A model generated the notes under the pieces. It did not search any database and was not told the DNA's origin. It worked only from the letters and a program-made list of their open reading frames with translations. A DNA stretch of 64,000 nt. Source: Morganella morganii (GTDB lineage: Bacteria > Pseudomonadota > Gammaproteobacteria > Enterobacterales > Enterobacteriaceae). Location of the stretch: the NCBI RefSeq assembly GCF_019243775.1, contig NZ_CP069157.1, positions 434,001 through 498,000 on the forward strand. Direction: 5' to 3'. The translations under genes and the position numbers were made by a program. Shown in pieces: positions 53,001 through 62,615 of the stretch (positions within the stretch are counted from its first letter, which is position 1; each line of letters starts with the position of its first letter).

Positions 53001-56000
53001 ACGGTACCGCCGCAGTCCGTCTGAATAAAGATGCCTCAATGACCATCGGCGGCAAAGGTAAGATCCTCGGTGAAAACTCGGCGGATGCGGTACGGGCCCA
53101 TTCCGGCTCAAACGTGAAACTGGATAACGCCAATATTGAAGTCACCGGCAGTGGCAGCGGTCTGCATCTGCTGAATACAGATGATGACAGCGGCGCGTTT
53201 AAACTGTCCGGCACCGGCACCATCAATGTCAGCGGTGAGAATGCCTCCGGTCTGAAGCTGGAAGCGGATGACGGCAAAGGCGGGGTGATGATGGCGAAAA
53301 GCAAGCTCGACACCTCCGGCGCCGGCGGCACCACTATCAATGTAAAAGATAAGGGCGGCAACGGTATTGTGACCAATACTTCCGGTGATGTTATCAGCGG
53401 AATGAATGTGAATATCGAATCAGCAGAAGGGGAATCCGCACTGGTGGTGCTTGGTGGGACTAAAAACATCACACAGAGCGGCAAACTGACGTCAGCATCT
53501 GACCACAGCGTGGTGGATCTGACTGCGCTGAGAAACGATTTCAGCTTCACCAACAGCGGCACTGTGACTGCCGGTGCCAGCGGTATGGCGGTGGATGCAC
53601 ATCAGAACAGCAATATCCGCTTCACCAACGGCGGCACGATCAGCGGAAAATCGGTGCTGGGCGGCGGTAATAACACCATCGCGCTGAGCGGTAACACCAG
53701 TGATATCGCGACAGGCCACGGTGATAACACCATTGAAATGCTCGGAAAAGCGGTAACCGGCATTCTGACAGCCGGTAACGGCAACAATACCGTGACACTG
53801 AACGGCGGTACCAAATTACAGACCGGTACTGTCGGTAATGGTCAGAACAATGTGATTCTGAAAAATGTCTCTGAAGCACAAAGTGATGCCCTGTTCGGCA
53901 ATCTGAAGGCGGGCAGCGGCAAACAGGATGCGCTGACGCTGCAGGGAAAAGCGAGCCACTATGTATTACAGGACAGCAGCAAAATCAGCGGCTTTGAAAA
54001 ACTGAATATTGAGGAAGGCCGTTTTGAACTGCGCAATACCGATATCACGCTGAATGAACTGACAGCAGATGACGGTATCACCGTAAAACAGGGCGGTGAG
54101 CTGTTTATCAATCAGAATAAAGCCGATACCTTTGCCCATCAGTTGCAGGGGGATGGTCTGGTCACCACCTCAACAGCGGGTCAGGCGTTTGACTTTAATA
54201 ATAAGAGCGCGGCTTTTGCGGGGGATAACTTCACCGGCACGCTGCGTCTGACAAACGGCACATTTGATATCGCCGGTGACAACACCCGCGCGCTGCAAAA
54301 ATCCCGTCTGGATATCGGTGATAAATCTGTTGCAACCGTCCGCGCAGGCGTCGGCACACAGTCATTTGATCGCCTGGCAATGAGCGGCGGGACACTGGCC
54401 TTTAACGACAATATCACCGGCAGCAGCAAGGCGGATGGTCATCTCAGCGTGAACTCCCTCGAACTGGACAACGCGAAAGGCACTGTTCAGGTGAAAGCGG
54501 ACGGTTTTGATAATCTGCCAACGCCGTCAGCGGATAACAAAGTGCCGCTGCTGGAGCAGGATGAAGGGGATTCCGTGGTTCAGCTGGTCAATGCCGGTAA
54601 AGCCTCGGATTACACCGGCGGGCTGAATCTGCAGCTGACGGATAAAGACGGTAATGTGATCCCGTCAAATACGAAGACAGAACAGGATCTGCGCCAGGAC
54701 GGCAAAGTGGTGGCGAAAGGCACCTATGATTACGACTTACAGACCAGTGCAAACGCCGGCGGTAAAGCGGACGGGTTGTATGTGGCTTATCAGCTGACCG
54801 AAGTGGATCTGCAGGGCAAAGGCAGTGATGCACTGGTGCTGGCAGCACAGTCCGGAAAATCCGGATCGGCGGCTAACCTCGGGGCGAAAATCACCGGACA
54901 GGGCGACCTGGCAATTGATACCGCGAGTGAATACGTCACGCTGTCTAATAATAACAATGATTACACCGGCAGCACGTTTGTCCGTCACGGCAAATTACGG
55001 GCAGAAGCGGATAATGTGTTAGGGAATACGCAGTTACTGGATCTGGCATCCGGTACCGCAGTTGAACTGACCAGCACAGCCGGTGCCGGTACAGAGCAGA
55101 CCGCCGGGAAACTCACGTCTGCGGTAAACAGCCTGGTGGCATTGGGTAACGGCAAACTGACGGTGAAAAACGGCGGTGAGGTAAACGGTTCTCTGAGCGG
55201 TACTCAGGCGGGTCAGCTGGTGGTGAATAATGACACACTGACTGTCACCGGGGCAAATAGCGGGATGCATTCCGCAGTGACTATCGATCAGCCTGCACAG
55301 GTCACTATCCGTAATATCGCGGGTCTGGGAGACAGCCTGGTCGCCGTGGCGGGTACACTGCGCACGGAAGGCGCGCAGGGTCTGCTGCGTAATCAGCTGA
55401 CCGGCAGCGGCACCACCGAAATCGCACAGAAATCGGATGCTCAGCTGACGGCAGATAACAGCGGGTTCAGCGGACGTTTCACCACGGATGCAGACAGTAC
55501 ACTGCGTGCCTCACAGGCAGAGCATATCGGCAGCGCGGCAATTGAAAACGCCGGTACGCTGGTGCTGACGCACAATGACGGCAAACAGCCGTGGGATCTG
55601 ACCAACAGCGTCACCGGGGCAGGGACACTGGTGAAACAGGGCGCGGGCCGTATCACGCTGACAGATAAATCGGCGCAGTACACCGGTGCAACGGAGATTG
55701 AGAACGGCACATTACAGGCGGGGAGCTATGATTCCGCGCTGGTGATGAACAGCCGTCAGGTGAATATCGGTACTCAGGGAACATTTGCCGGACAGGGTAC
55801 ACTGAAAGGCAGCGTGAATAACGCCGGTCAGTTCTATGTCGGTGAATTGGATAAGAAAGATCTGGGACAGGCAACGGATTACCGCGTTGACGGCAACTTT
55901 GTCAACAACGGCGGCAGCATCTGGCTTGCGAGTCAGAAAGAAACTGAAAGCCGTCTGAATGTCGGCGGGGATTTCACTGCGAACGGCGGTTCGATCACAC

Positions 56001-57301
56001 TGAATACCGTGCTGAACAGAGGTCATGAAGACACAATGACTGACCAGCTGGTGGTTGACGGTAATGTGTACACCGGGAAAAACGGCGCGACCACGCTGAA
56101 CATTAATAATGTTGGTGGCGAAGGTGCAGATACCCTGAAACAGCCGGATGCGATTAAAGTGGTTCATGTCGGCGGAAAATCCGATAAAAATGCCTTTAAA
56201 CTGGGCGGGCCGGTTGCTATCGGGGTATACGAATACCTGTTACACAAAGGGTATAAAGATGACAGCTGGTATCTCGACTCTTTCGATACCAATGTTTATC
56301 CGCCGGATGAAAACAAGGAAGATCCGAACCGTAACGTGAACCCGGAAATCGGCGGACACATGGCTAACCGCACGGCGGCACTGGGCATGTTCTCCATGAC
56401 CCTGCATGATCGCCTGGGCGAGCCACACTATGCCGACAGCTTTAAAGGGGATGAAAACGCCTCTTCTGTCTGGCTGCGTATCACCGGGGATCGTCAGCGT
56501 CAGGATGCGGTCAGCCGTTCACTGCGTCTGAAAGGGGATACCTACACCACCCAGCTGGGCGGCGATATTATCAACTGGAACAATGATGCACAGGACACCA
56601 CGATCCGCGGCGGTATCATGGGCGCAATCGGTAAGTCTGATTACACCAGCAGCGCCAAACGGACCGGTACGAAAGCTGATGCGAAAATTGATCGTGCTTA
56701 CAGTGTCGGTTTATACGGCACCTGGTATCAGAACCGCGAAGATGAAAACAATGCCTATGCGGATGTCTGGGCACAGTATTCCTGGTTTGATAATAAAGTC
56801 TCCATGGCCGGCAGTTCATCGGATTATAAGAGCCGCTTAGTCAGTGCTTCTGTTGAAACCGGCTACAGCATGGCGGTGTACAAACCGGATGCGGATAAAC
56901 AGTGGCTGTTAACACCGCAGGCGCAGGTTATCTTTAATTCGTATGATTCTGATGACAGCAGCAGCGGCACCGGTCTGGTGATGAAAGGCGGGCGCAGTAA
57001 CAGTGTGGATACCCGTCTGGGGGCCCGTCTGACCTACGCAAACCAGAAGCAGTCAGATAAATCCGCGCAGCCGTTTGTTGAGGTAAACTGGCTGCACAGT
57101 ACGGCGAAGAGTGATATGACCTTTAATAAACACTACACCTTCAGTGATGATCGTCCAGCGAACCGGTTTGAGATCAAAGCCGGTGTGGAAGGGCAGATTT
57201 CACCAAACTGGACAGTCTGGGGTAACGTTTCTCATCAGATGGGCGCGGATGATTACTCCGGTGACCGTGCGATGATCGGCGTGAAATACCAGTGGAAATA
57301 A
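50024..57301 (+). CDS. Giant type Va autotransporter (AIDA/pertactin-like passenger) with extended signal peptide
   Basis: A 2425-aa self-secreting surface protein. The extended signal region MNKIFKVVKNQRTGNSVVAS, ending SEFAKG, is typical of very large autotransporters; cleavage is likely near SVSAPAA. The passenger (about 50-2100) has a unique N-terminal part (about 50-350), then a long series of Gly/Asn/Asp-rich beta-helix rungs (NNGTINVSGAGSIGLLALGD; GNGNNTVTLNGGTKLQTGTV) and autotransporter-associated strand repeats (LTHNDGKQPWDLTNSVTGAG, VKQGAGRITLTDKSAQYTGA). The C-terminal ~315 residues (from GGHMANRTAALGMFSMTLHD) form the 12-strand barrel and end in a strand closing with YQWK. No protease motif was seen, so an adhesin or aggregation role is inferred. 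It is isolated, with a long leader and its own terminator. Confidence 0.93.
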   Translation: MNKIFKVVKNQRTGNSVVASEFAKGAKKGKKLALLSLAMLMGCGLSVSAPAADPAGQWLETEYRPAQYDSTTKTWVNNSNEKEQSRVINDGSVKDLNLNNEKTKFTNNLDYHETWFSLQELWAKNTDANKVISITEYRDGVAVPGDASLNAIEDWQVPDNPSAMEEITWKKEDGETAVMQAYNTDAFKKTIDPQLGVYLLEKQPELSPFYHLTLAEVKDGTLNMTAADNVDWNINYIKDSSLFVAAADSGKSATIDTTSKLHVTFGEAYGMYLSSGEYKYTFQPQNELVESVAIPKELNGFTSKGKTYALGDTFAIGNAQGLAAYNALLIDAVTHNVLPGAEYKALIEATVVPRPQDKDYFDVNIDLKGLEDKDIRLNDAITANIGRRSIFEAAGDGSVLNIKDGADIRGETSSNSGRYRAYHIFAHDGAKVFHDATTSVPNYKGQNALIDNAEFTNRGTLLLGDGKTRIYGDQVTGENAHYTNLGTIAVEAFNLVNNDPTDKDVIANTGVTASGGSLVTNEKGGKLLLGQKGIGKNEGTVTGVQVKGASFINNGDILMGKDDVSLSGGREDDTWDMRIMSNAVAALLDETAKAGEKYAIENKGKIDINKGVSNAVGINVASTPNRNADSQLTVVNNGEIDVAGTNTVGMRVSGTNRVKDVIENNGTINVSGAGSIGLLALGDSTITHHGQVIATNNGTTTGGTKPARTTGVRADDAKVIIDGGTVELKGNNTVGVFARVGGEIDLNSGHVIFDKNSINQTGYWIAGRKGADETFSSRINFGASDVALTLDNNDSTLFRVDQKAQFLGDSSKGTTYTFDINGEKSRGFYIADNGTEVKTGNMQLNVNGNDATGLYLANGAGADGKVVLDKETTISVTGEGGTIAVIDGNYYDINGNATGKKSDKTTLTSKAHLKSGGTDDNIAKNAIGYKLINGGVLNHDGNIDFSKADNATGIRVETGTVNNTTDITVNGVGVDIYGRNSVVNNTGNITANNGTAAVRLNKDASMTIGGKGKILGENSADAVRAHSGSNVKLDNANIEVTGSGSGLHLLNTDDDSGAFKLSGTGTINVSGENASGLKLEADDGKGGVMMAKSKLDTSGAGGTTINVKDKGGNGIVTNTSGDVISGMNVNIESAEGESALVVLGGTKNITQSGKLTSASDHSVVDLTALRNDFSFTNSGTVTAGASGMAVDAHQNSNIRFTNGGTISGKSVLGGGNNTIALSGNTSDIATGHGDNTIEMLGKAVTGILTAGNGNNTVTLNGGTKLQTGTVGNGQNNVILKNVSEAQSDALFGNLKAGSGKQDALTLQGKASHYVLQDSSKISGFEKLNIEEGRFELRNTDITLNELTADDGITVKQGGELFINQNKADTFAHQLQGDGLVTTSTAGQAFDFNNKSAAFAGDNFTGTLRLTNGTFDIAGDNTRALQKSRLDIGDKSVATVRAGVGTQSFDRLAMSGGTLAFNDNITGSSKADGHLSVNSLELDNAKGTVQVKADGFDNLPTPSADNKVPLLEQDEGDSVVQLVNAGKASDYTGGLNLQLTDKDGNVIPSNTKTEQDLRQDGKVVAKGTYDYDLQTSANAGGKADGLYVAYQLTEVDLQGKGSDALVLAAQSGKSGSAANLGAKITGQGDLAIDTASEYVTLSNNNNDYTGSTFVRHGKLRAEADNVLGNTQLLDLASGTAVELTSTAGAGTEQTAGKLTSAVNSLVALGNGKLTVKNGGEVNGSLSGTQAGQLVVNNDTLTVTGANSGMHSAVTIDQPAQVTIRNIAGLGDSLVAVAGTLRTEGAQGLLRNQLTGSGTTEIAQKSDAQLTADNSGFSGRFTTDADSTLRASQAEHIGSAAIENAGTLVLTHNDGKQPWDLTNSVTGAGTLVKQGAGRITLTDKSAQYTGATEIENGTLQAGSYDSALVMNSRQVNIGTQGTFAGQGTLKGSVNNAGQFYVGELDKKDLGQATDYRVDGNFVNNGGSIWLASQKETESRLNVGGDFTANGGSITLNTVLNRGHEDTMTDQLVVDGNVYTGKNGATTLNINNVGGEGADTLKQPDAIKVVHVGGKSDKNAFKLGGPVAIGVYEYLLHKGYKDDSWYLDSFDTNVYPPDENKEDPNRNVNPEIGGHMANRTAALGMFSMTLHDRLGEPHYADSFKGDENASSVWLRITGDRQRQDAVSRSLRLKGDTYTTQLGGDIINWNNDAQDTTIRGGIMGAIGKSDYTSSAKRTGTKADAKIDRAYSVGLYGTWYQNREDENNAYADVWAQYSWFDNKVSMAGSSSDYKSRLVSASVETGYSMAVYKPDADKQWLLTPQAQVIFNSYDSDDSSSGTGLVMKGGRSNSVDTRLGARLTYANQKQSDKSAQPFVEVNWLHSTAKSDMTFNKHYTFSDDRPANRFEIKAGVEGQISPNWTVWGNVSHQMGADDYSGDRAMIGVKYQWK

Positions 57302-57320
57302 GCTGAACCGCTGAGATAAA

Positions 57321-57354
57321 AATCCCCCTGTGTTGCCACAGGGGATTTTTTTTT
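57321..57354 (+). terminator. Rho-independent terminator of the autotransporter gene
   Basis: ATCCCCCTGTG pairs with CACAGGGGAT (one bulged C) around TTGC and is followed by nine T, 20 bp past the stop codon. In reverse it may also serve pgtP, whose stop is at 57413. Confidence 0.88.
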
Positions 57355-57412
57355 ATCAATAACGTTCCTGATGTCAGCGCCGCGGCGCGAAAGGGTAACG
57401 AACAGTGTGAAA

Positions 57413-58816
57413 TCAGTTTGCAGAAGCAGGTTCTAATTTGATTTTTGTTTCTTTTTCTTCTGACAGTGCCTGCTGGCGGTTACGTTCCAGTTCCAGCGCA
57501 CCGAAGTGAGACAGAATACAGAAGATGATACAGCAGACGATACCGCCTAACAGCAGATAGAAACCGCCGTGCCAGCCCATACGGTCAACAATGAAACCGA
57601 ACAGGGTGGTGCCCAGGGTTGCACCCAGGATGTAGCTCATGAAACCGCGTAAACCTACCGCAGAACCGACCGCGAAGCTCGGGACGATTTCCATGGTCTG
57701 CACGGATGCCAGGAACTGAGGCACATAAATCAGGCAACCGACAACCGCAGCGAAGAAGGTGACGACGGCCAGGGACTGGCTCTGCCAGTAACCGATCAGG
57801 CAGAAGAAAATCAGGGTCATACAGACGATCGCCAGCGGCATTCTGCGGCCTTTGAACAGTTTGTCTGTCAGCCAGCCTGCCAGCAGGGTGGACGGAATCG
57901 CAGCCCATTCGAAGAACAGGAAGGCCACACTCATCTGATCTTTGCTGAAGTTTTTCTCGGTCAGCAGGTAAATCGGCAGCCAGCTGATGATCCCGAAACG
58001 AACCATGTACACGAACACGTCAACAAAAGAGACATACCAGGCGTTTTTGTTTTTCAGTACATAGGTGCAGAAAATCTGAAATGCAGACATATTTTCCGGA
58101 GACTGCTCTTTCTGTGCATCAGATAACACCACTTTTTCTTCCGGCATCATTTCTGCCAGTGCAGGTAAGCCTTCCTGTTCCGGAGAACCTTTACCCAGCA
58201 GCAGGACGATCACAGCGAAGACTACGGCGATAACTGCCGGAACCGCGTAGCTTGCCGCCTGCCAGTGCTCGGTACCGAGAACCGCGAAAGCCGCACCCAC
58301 GATTGGCGCAACGATACCGCCGCCGACGTTGTGGGAGATATTCCAGAAAGCCCCGATACGGCCGCGTTCACGGCGCGGGAACCATTTGGCGATAGTAATA
58401 AAAGAAGGACCGACGCCCATGCCCTGGAACAGACCGTTGAGGGCAACGAAACCGACGAACAGCCAGAACGCGCTGCTGAAGCCCATACCGAGGTTAACAA
58501 CGGCACAGAGGATCAGACCAAAGGCCATAAAGGCTTTCGGGCTGGCTTTATCCGCCAGGCTGCTCATAATCCCTTTGCTGATCCCGTAAGTGATCAGCAT
58601 GCAGCTGGTTAACATACCGATCTGCGTTGTGGTCAGATCGAGGTTTTCTTTCAGATACGGTGTGGAGAGCGTAAAGTTATTGCGGACAATATAATACGCT
58701 AAGTAACCGAGGAACACGCTGAGCAATGCCTGAACACGATAACGTTTGTAAGTGGCGGGCACTTTTCCGGGTGCTACTTTATTTTTTGCCATAGCCGGCT
58801 TTAAAAATGACAGCAT
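57413..58816 (-). CDS. pgtP: Phosphoglycerate transporter PgtP (MFS, organophosphate:phosphate antiporter)
   Basis: A 467-aa, 12-helix carrier of the UhpT/GlpT family, near-identical in long stretches to Salmonella PgtP: YKRYRVQALLSVFLGYLAYY, IVRNNFTLSTPYLKENLDLT, GLFQGMGVGPSFITIAKWFP, FWNISHNVGGGIVAPIVGAA and VPQFLASVQTMEIVPSFAVG. It imports 2- and 3-phosphoglycerate and phosphoenolpyruvate in exchange for phosphate. It is divergent from pgtCBA over a 542-bp gap. Expression should depend on the PgtA/B/C signalling system encoded opposite. Confidence 0.95.
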   Translation of the reverse strand: MLSFLKPAMAKNKVAPGKVPATYKRYRVQALLSVFLGYLAYYIVRNNFTLSTPYLKENLDLTTTQIGMLTSCMLITYGISKGIMSSLADKASPKAFMAFGLILCAVVNLGMGFSSAFWLFVGFVALNGLFQGMGVGPSFITIAKWFPRRERGRIGAFWNISHNVGGGIVAPIVGAAFAVLGTEHWQAASYAVPAVIAVVFAVIVLLLGKGSPEQEGLPALAEMMPEEKVVLSDAQKEQSPENMSAFQIFCTYVLKNKNAWYVSFVDVFVYMVRFGIISWLPIYLLTEKNFSKDQMSVAFLFFEWAAIPSTLLAGWLTDKLFKGRRMPLAIVCMTLIFFCLIGYWQSQSLAVVTFFAAVVGCLIYVPQFLASVQTMEIVPSFAVGSAVGLRGFMSYILGATLGTTLFGFIVDRMGWHGGFYLLLGGIVCCIIFCILSHFGALELERNRQQALSEEKETKIKLEPASAN

Positions 58817-59358
58817 AATTTCACCTGCAGAAATGTATTTTAAAATAGGATTACTGTGTGTATGGTCGTTTTTTTTCTGACAGGGTTATCATGTTCCGGC
58901 TGAATAAATATCTCAATATCATGCTTTTGGGTCACTTTTGACTCAATATTAAATATAAAAGGCATAAACTGACACAAATAAGTTTATTTATATGTTTATT
59001 TTGTATCAGTATGAAATGAAAGAAAAAATTAATAAAACAAATGATAAGTGAAAATGAATTAACAGCTTTTATATTGAACTGTAAGGATTTTATTCTTGTT
59101 TTGTTGTTATGGTGATTTATTGCTATTATTATTTCCTGCTATTATTATTTCCTGCATTGTTATTATCTGTTTATGGCGATGATTTAAAATATCAGGCCGG
59201 TTACCGTTCCTGTTAGTTATTTTATTTAATATCTGCGGCGCAGATGCCGGTAAACAAACGGGTAATATTTGTCTCAAACGGACTTTTGCGACAAACTGAA
59301 AAAGATGTCATTTTTATGATGTGAATCACACCCCGCAAACGAATACAGAACCCAGCTT
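58817..59358. promoter_or_regulatory. Divergent pgtP-pgtCBA control region
   Basis: A 542-bp AT-rich gap. It holds a perfect 16-bp tandem duplication TGCTATTATTATTTCC (59121-59136 and 59137-59152). A loose inverted repeat TTTGTC-N16-GACAAA (59268-59295) lies about 65 bp before pgtC and could be a PgtA site, but no consensus for PgtA was available for comparison. No gene is seen. Confidence 0.5.
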
Positions 59359-60615
59359 ATGCCACAACGCCGAATCCGCCGCTTTGCGGCCAGTATGATA
59401 ACCGCCGCCGTACTGATGTTCAGTCTGTCAGCCACGGCGAAACCGGATGAACTGGTGATCGCCACCACGTTTTCACCGGAAGCAACAGCCCATATTATCA
59501 GCAGCTGGCAGCAGCAGCCCGGTGCTGTCCGTATCCGGACCATTAACCGCACCAGTGCGGCACTGGAGCGTCTGCTGGATACCCCGGCACTGGAAGATGT
59601 GGATCTGGTGGTGACATCCTCGCCGATGTTATTACAACATCTGCAGGAACATGACCGGCTGGCGGAACTCACGGATCTGCCGGAGGTCTCCCGGCGTCTG
59701 GTACCGCTGCGGCTGCGCGATAATGCGGCAGCGGTGGCGTTTTCCGGTTACGGCATTCTGGTGAATAAACGGCGGATGGCGGAAAATAATCTGCCGGTTC
59801 CGGCATCGTGGGATTCCCTGACCGACAGCCGCTATCAGGGGTTGCTGCTGATGAGCAGCCCGTCACGTTCGGATACCTATCATCTGATGGTCGAATCGCT
59901 GTTACAGCAGCGCGGCTGGGATGAGGGCTGGGCATTGCTGCTCAATGTTTCCGGGAATCTGGCGACTATCTCATCACGCAGTTTCGGTGTGGCGGACAAA
60001 ATCAAAGCAGGGCTGGGCGGTGCCGCGCCGGTGATTGATAACTACGCCTGGCTGCTGCTGGGCGATCCGGAGCTGGCCTTTAATTATCTGCCGGATTCCG
60101 CGACATCCCCGACCTTCGTCGCGATAAGCCGTCACAGTCTGAATAAAGACAAGGCCCGCGCCTTTATCCGTTTTTTGCTCAGTGAACAGGGGCAGAACGT
60201 GCTGGCGGACAGCAGCACCGGTAAATATCCTGTCACACCGCTGCCGCAGGGAAATCCGCGTGAGCCGGTGCAGCGCCGCCTGCTGAATTCCCCGCATCAG
60301 ATGGATGAGAATCTGGTGCTCAAACGCCAGCGTATGGTACAGCAGCTGTTTGATACCGCGATCACCTTCCGTCTGACGGAATCCATCGACGCCTGGCGTG
60401 CCCTGTATACCGCCGAAGCCCGCGTGAAACGCCCGCTGCCGCATATCCGTGCTCTGCTGACCGCCATGCCGGTCTCTGCACAGGAGAGTGCCGACCCGGC
60501 CTATTACTCACGTTTTGACGATAACCGCAAAGCGGAGGAAGAGTATATCCGCTGGCAGCAGTTCTTCCGCGAGCAACAGCGCAAAGCGATTTCGGAACTG
60601 GAGAAAGTCCGGTGA
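59359..60615 (+). CDS. pgtC: Phosphoglycerate signalling protein PgtC (periplasmic)
   Basis: A 418-aa protein with an Arg-rich N-terminus and signal peptide (RFAASMITAAVLMFSLSATA), followed by a type 2 periplasmic binding fold: ELVIATTFSPEATAHIISSW, VDLVVTSSPMLLQHLQ, GYGILVNKRRMAENNLPVPA, FSPSR-like substrate segment SSPSRSDTYHLMVES, and FNYLPDSATSPTFVAIS. PgtC is thought to act with PgtB in sensing phosphoglycerates and relieving repression of pgtP. ATG 59359 has a weak ribosome-binding site. It overlaps pgtB by 4 bp. Confidence 0.9.
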   Translation: MPQRRIRRFAASMITAAVLMFSLSATAKPDELVIATTFSPEATAHIISSWQQQPGAVRIRTINRTSAALERLLDTPALEDVDLVVTSSPMLLQHLQEHDRLAELTDLPEVSRRLVPLRLRDNAAAVAFSGYGILVNKRRMAENNLPVPASWDSLTDSRYQGLLLMSSPSRSDTYHLMVESLLQQRGWDEGWALLLNVSGNLATISSRSFGVADKIKAGLGGAAPVIDNYAWLLLGDPELAFNYLPDSATSPTFVAISRHSLNKDKARAFIRFLLSEQGQNVLADSSTGKYPVTPLPQGNPREPVQRRLLNSPHQMDENLVLKRQRMVQQLFDTAITFRLTESIDAWRALYTAEARVKRPLPHIRALLTAMPVSAQESADPAYYSRFDDNRKAEEEYIRWQQFFREQQRKAISELEKVR

Positions 60616-62615
60616 AACAGCGTATTGCCCGTTATATCGGCCGTTTCAGTATCAGCGCGATCCTGCGCGGCGCGTTTGTTATCGGCACGCTGATGACACT
60701 GATTGTCAGTTGTGTGAGCCTGTACGCCTGGCAGGCGCAGAACCGTCAGATCCGCTACGCGCTGGGGGATTATTTTCCGCGTATTCAGGCGTCGTTTCTG
60801 ATCGAGGGACAACTGAACACGCTGGTGGATGAGCTGAATGAGTTCCTGAAAGCGCCGGATACTGCAGCACGTCTGCAGCTGCGCAACCAGATCACGCTTC
60901 ATTTATCACAGATCGAAGCGATCAACCGGAAACTGAGCGGCGAGGATCAGGTACAGATCGCCGCGATTGTGCAGCAGGGACAGGCGCTTTTGCAGCGTCT
61001 CGATAATGCCCTGTATACCCTGTTTCTGGCGCGGGAGAATGTAAATACGCTGTCTGCGCGGATTGCCTGGCTGCATGATGATTTCAGTACCGAACTCAGT
61101 TCGCTGTCACAGGATATCAGCTGGCAGCAGGGCTCTCTGCTGGATCAGACAGAGCAGGATCCGTCCCGGGCTATCGCCCTGCAGGGCAGTCTGCGCAAAG
61201 TGCAGGGGGAGTTACAGCTGATTTATACCCTGGCACGGCTGGAGGGGCAGATTATGGATGATCTGACCGGGCGTCTGCGGGATGAACAGAATGAAAGTAC
61301 GGAAAGCAGCGCAGATTCGCACAGTTATGTCCGTTATCTTTCCTATCTGAAGTCCGGTGCGGAATCAAACGAAACGGCGTCGGATATGTATCCGAGCACC
61401 GTGACACTGCGCCAGACTATTGATGAACTGCTGGATATCGGTCTGTCTGACAGCAAAATGCCCGGTGTGCTGAAAGATTACCGCGCGGCGAAAGCGGAGC
61501 TGGCGGCCGCCACGGCAGAAAAAGATCGCATTCTGGAGCGGTTCCGCACTCAGCTCGATGTGCAGCTTGATAACAGCCACAGCCAGTTACAGTCTCTGAA
61601 TCACCATCTGTCCGGCATTATGAGTTACAGCGGCATTATCATTATTATTACTGCGCTGCTGGCGTTATTACTGGCCGTGATCTTTAACCACTATTTTATC
61701 CGCACCCGGCTGGTCAGGCGTTTTACAGTGCTGAATCAGGCAGTTGCACGGATAGGACACGGTGATCTGACCGCGGAAATCCCGGTTGAGGGGCGCGATG
61801 AAATCGGCCGTGTGGCCATGCTGCTGCGCCAGACACTCGGCCAGATCAACCGGCAGAAAGCGCAGCTGGAACAGGAAATCACCGACAGAAAAGCCATTGA
61901 GGCCAATCTGCGGGCTACACAAAATGAGCTGATTCAGACGGCGAAACTGGCCGTGGTCGGGCAGACCATGACCACCCTGGCGCATGAAATCAATCAGCCG
62001 CTGAATGCATTATCCATGCACGTTTATATGGCGAAGCGGGCACTGGCGGCGGAAGGAAATACCAATGCCGTGAATGCCCTGAATAAATCCGCGCAGCTTA
62101 TTACCCGGATGGACGGCATTATCCGCTCTCTGCGCCAGTTTGCCCGGCGGCGGGATGACGGCGCGACACTGCAGCCGATTGATTTGCATCAGAGCATTCA
62201 GGATGCGTGGGATATCCTCGCATTACAGAACAAAATGCGCGATGTCACCCTGCACCAGCCGGACTTTCTGCCGCAGGTGCAGGGGGATGCTATCGGCATA
62301 CAGCAGGTGCTAGTCAATATGCTCTCCAATGCACTGGATGCCTCACCGGCAGCAGCTGAAATTGTGATTGATTTTACAGAGTCCGCCGATGAGATTTCTC
62401 TCTTTATCAGTGATAACGGCTGCGGCTGGCCGATGGCGCTGGCGGACTCACTGATGAAACCCTTCACCACCAGTAAAGAAATCGGCCTCGGGATCGGCCT
62501 GTCTGTCAGCAGCTCCATTATGCAGCAGCTGGGCGGCAGCCTGCGGATCGCATCCACGCTGACCCGCCACGGATGTGTGATCCTGTGTTTTAAAAAGGTA
62601 ACTGAATATGCTTGA
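60612..62615 (+). CDS. pgtB: Sensor histidine kinase PgtB
   Basis: A 667-aa inner-membrane sensor kinase. The first membrane helix is at about residues 17-40 and the second at about 337-360 (GIIIIITALLALLLAVIFNH), with a long helical periplasmic domain between. Then come a HAMP linker (RIGHGDLTAEIPVEGRDEIG), the phosphoaccepting His458 in TTLAHEINQPLNALSMHVY, and the ATPase domain (N box NMLSNALDASP, FISDNGCGWP, FTTSKEIGLGIGLSVS). It is the partner of PgtA. The start is GTG 60612, inside the end of pgtC; its end overlaps pgtA by 8 bp, so the three genes are translationally coupled. Length matches Salmonella PgtB (about 668 aa). Confidence 0.94.
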   Translation: MKQRIARYIGRFSISAILRGAFVIGTLMTLIVSCVSLYAWQAQNRQIRYALGDYFPRIQASFLIEGQLNTLVDELNEFLKAPDTAARLQLRNQITLHLSQIEAINRKLSGEDQVQIAAIVQQGQALLQRLDNALYTLFLARENVNTLSARIAWLHDDFSTELSSLSQDISWQQGSLLDQTEQDPSRAIALQGSLRKVQGELQLIYTLARLEGQIMDDLTGRLRDEQNESTESSADSHSYVRYLSYLKSGAESNETASDMYPSTVTLRQTIDELLDIGLSDSKMPGVLKDYRAAKAELAAATAEKDRILERFRTQLDVQLDNSHSQLQSLNHHLSGIMSYSGIIIIITALLALLLAVIFNHYFIRTRLVRRFTVLNQAVARIGHGDLTAEIPVEGRDEIGRVAMLLRQTLGQINRQKAQLEQEITDRKAIEANLRATQNELIQTAKLAVVGQTMTTLAHEINQPLNALSMHVYMAKRALAAEGNTNAVNALNKSAQLITRMDGIIRSLRQFARRRDDGATLQPIDLHQSIQDAWDILALQNKMRDVTLHQPDFLPQVQGDAIGIQQVLVNMLSNALDASPAAAEIVIDFTESADEISLFISDNGCGWPMALADSLMKPFTTSKEIGLGIGLSVSSSIMQQLGGSLRIASTLTRHGCVILCFKKVTEYA

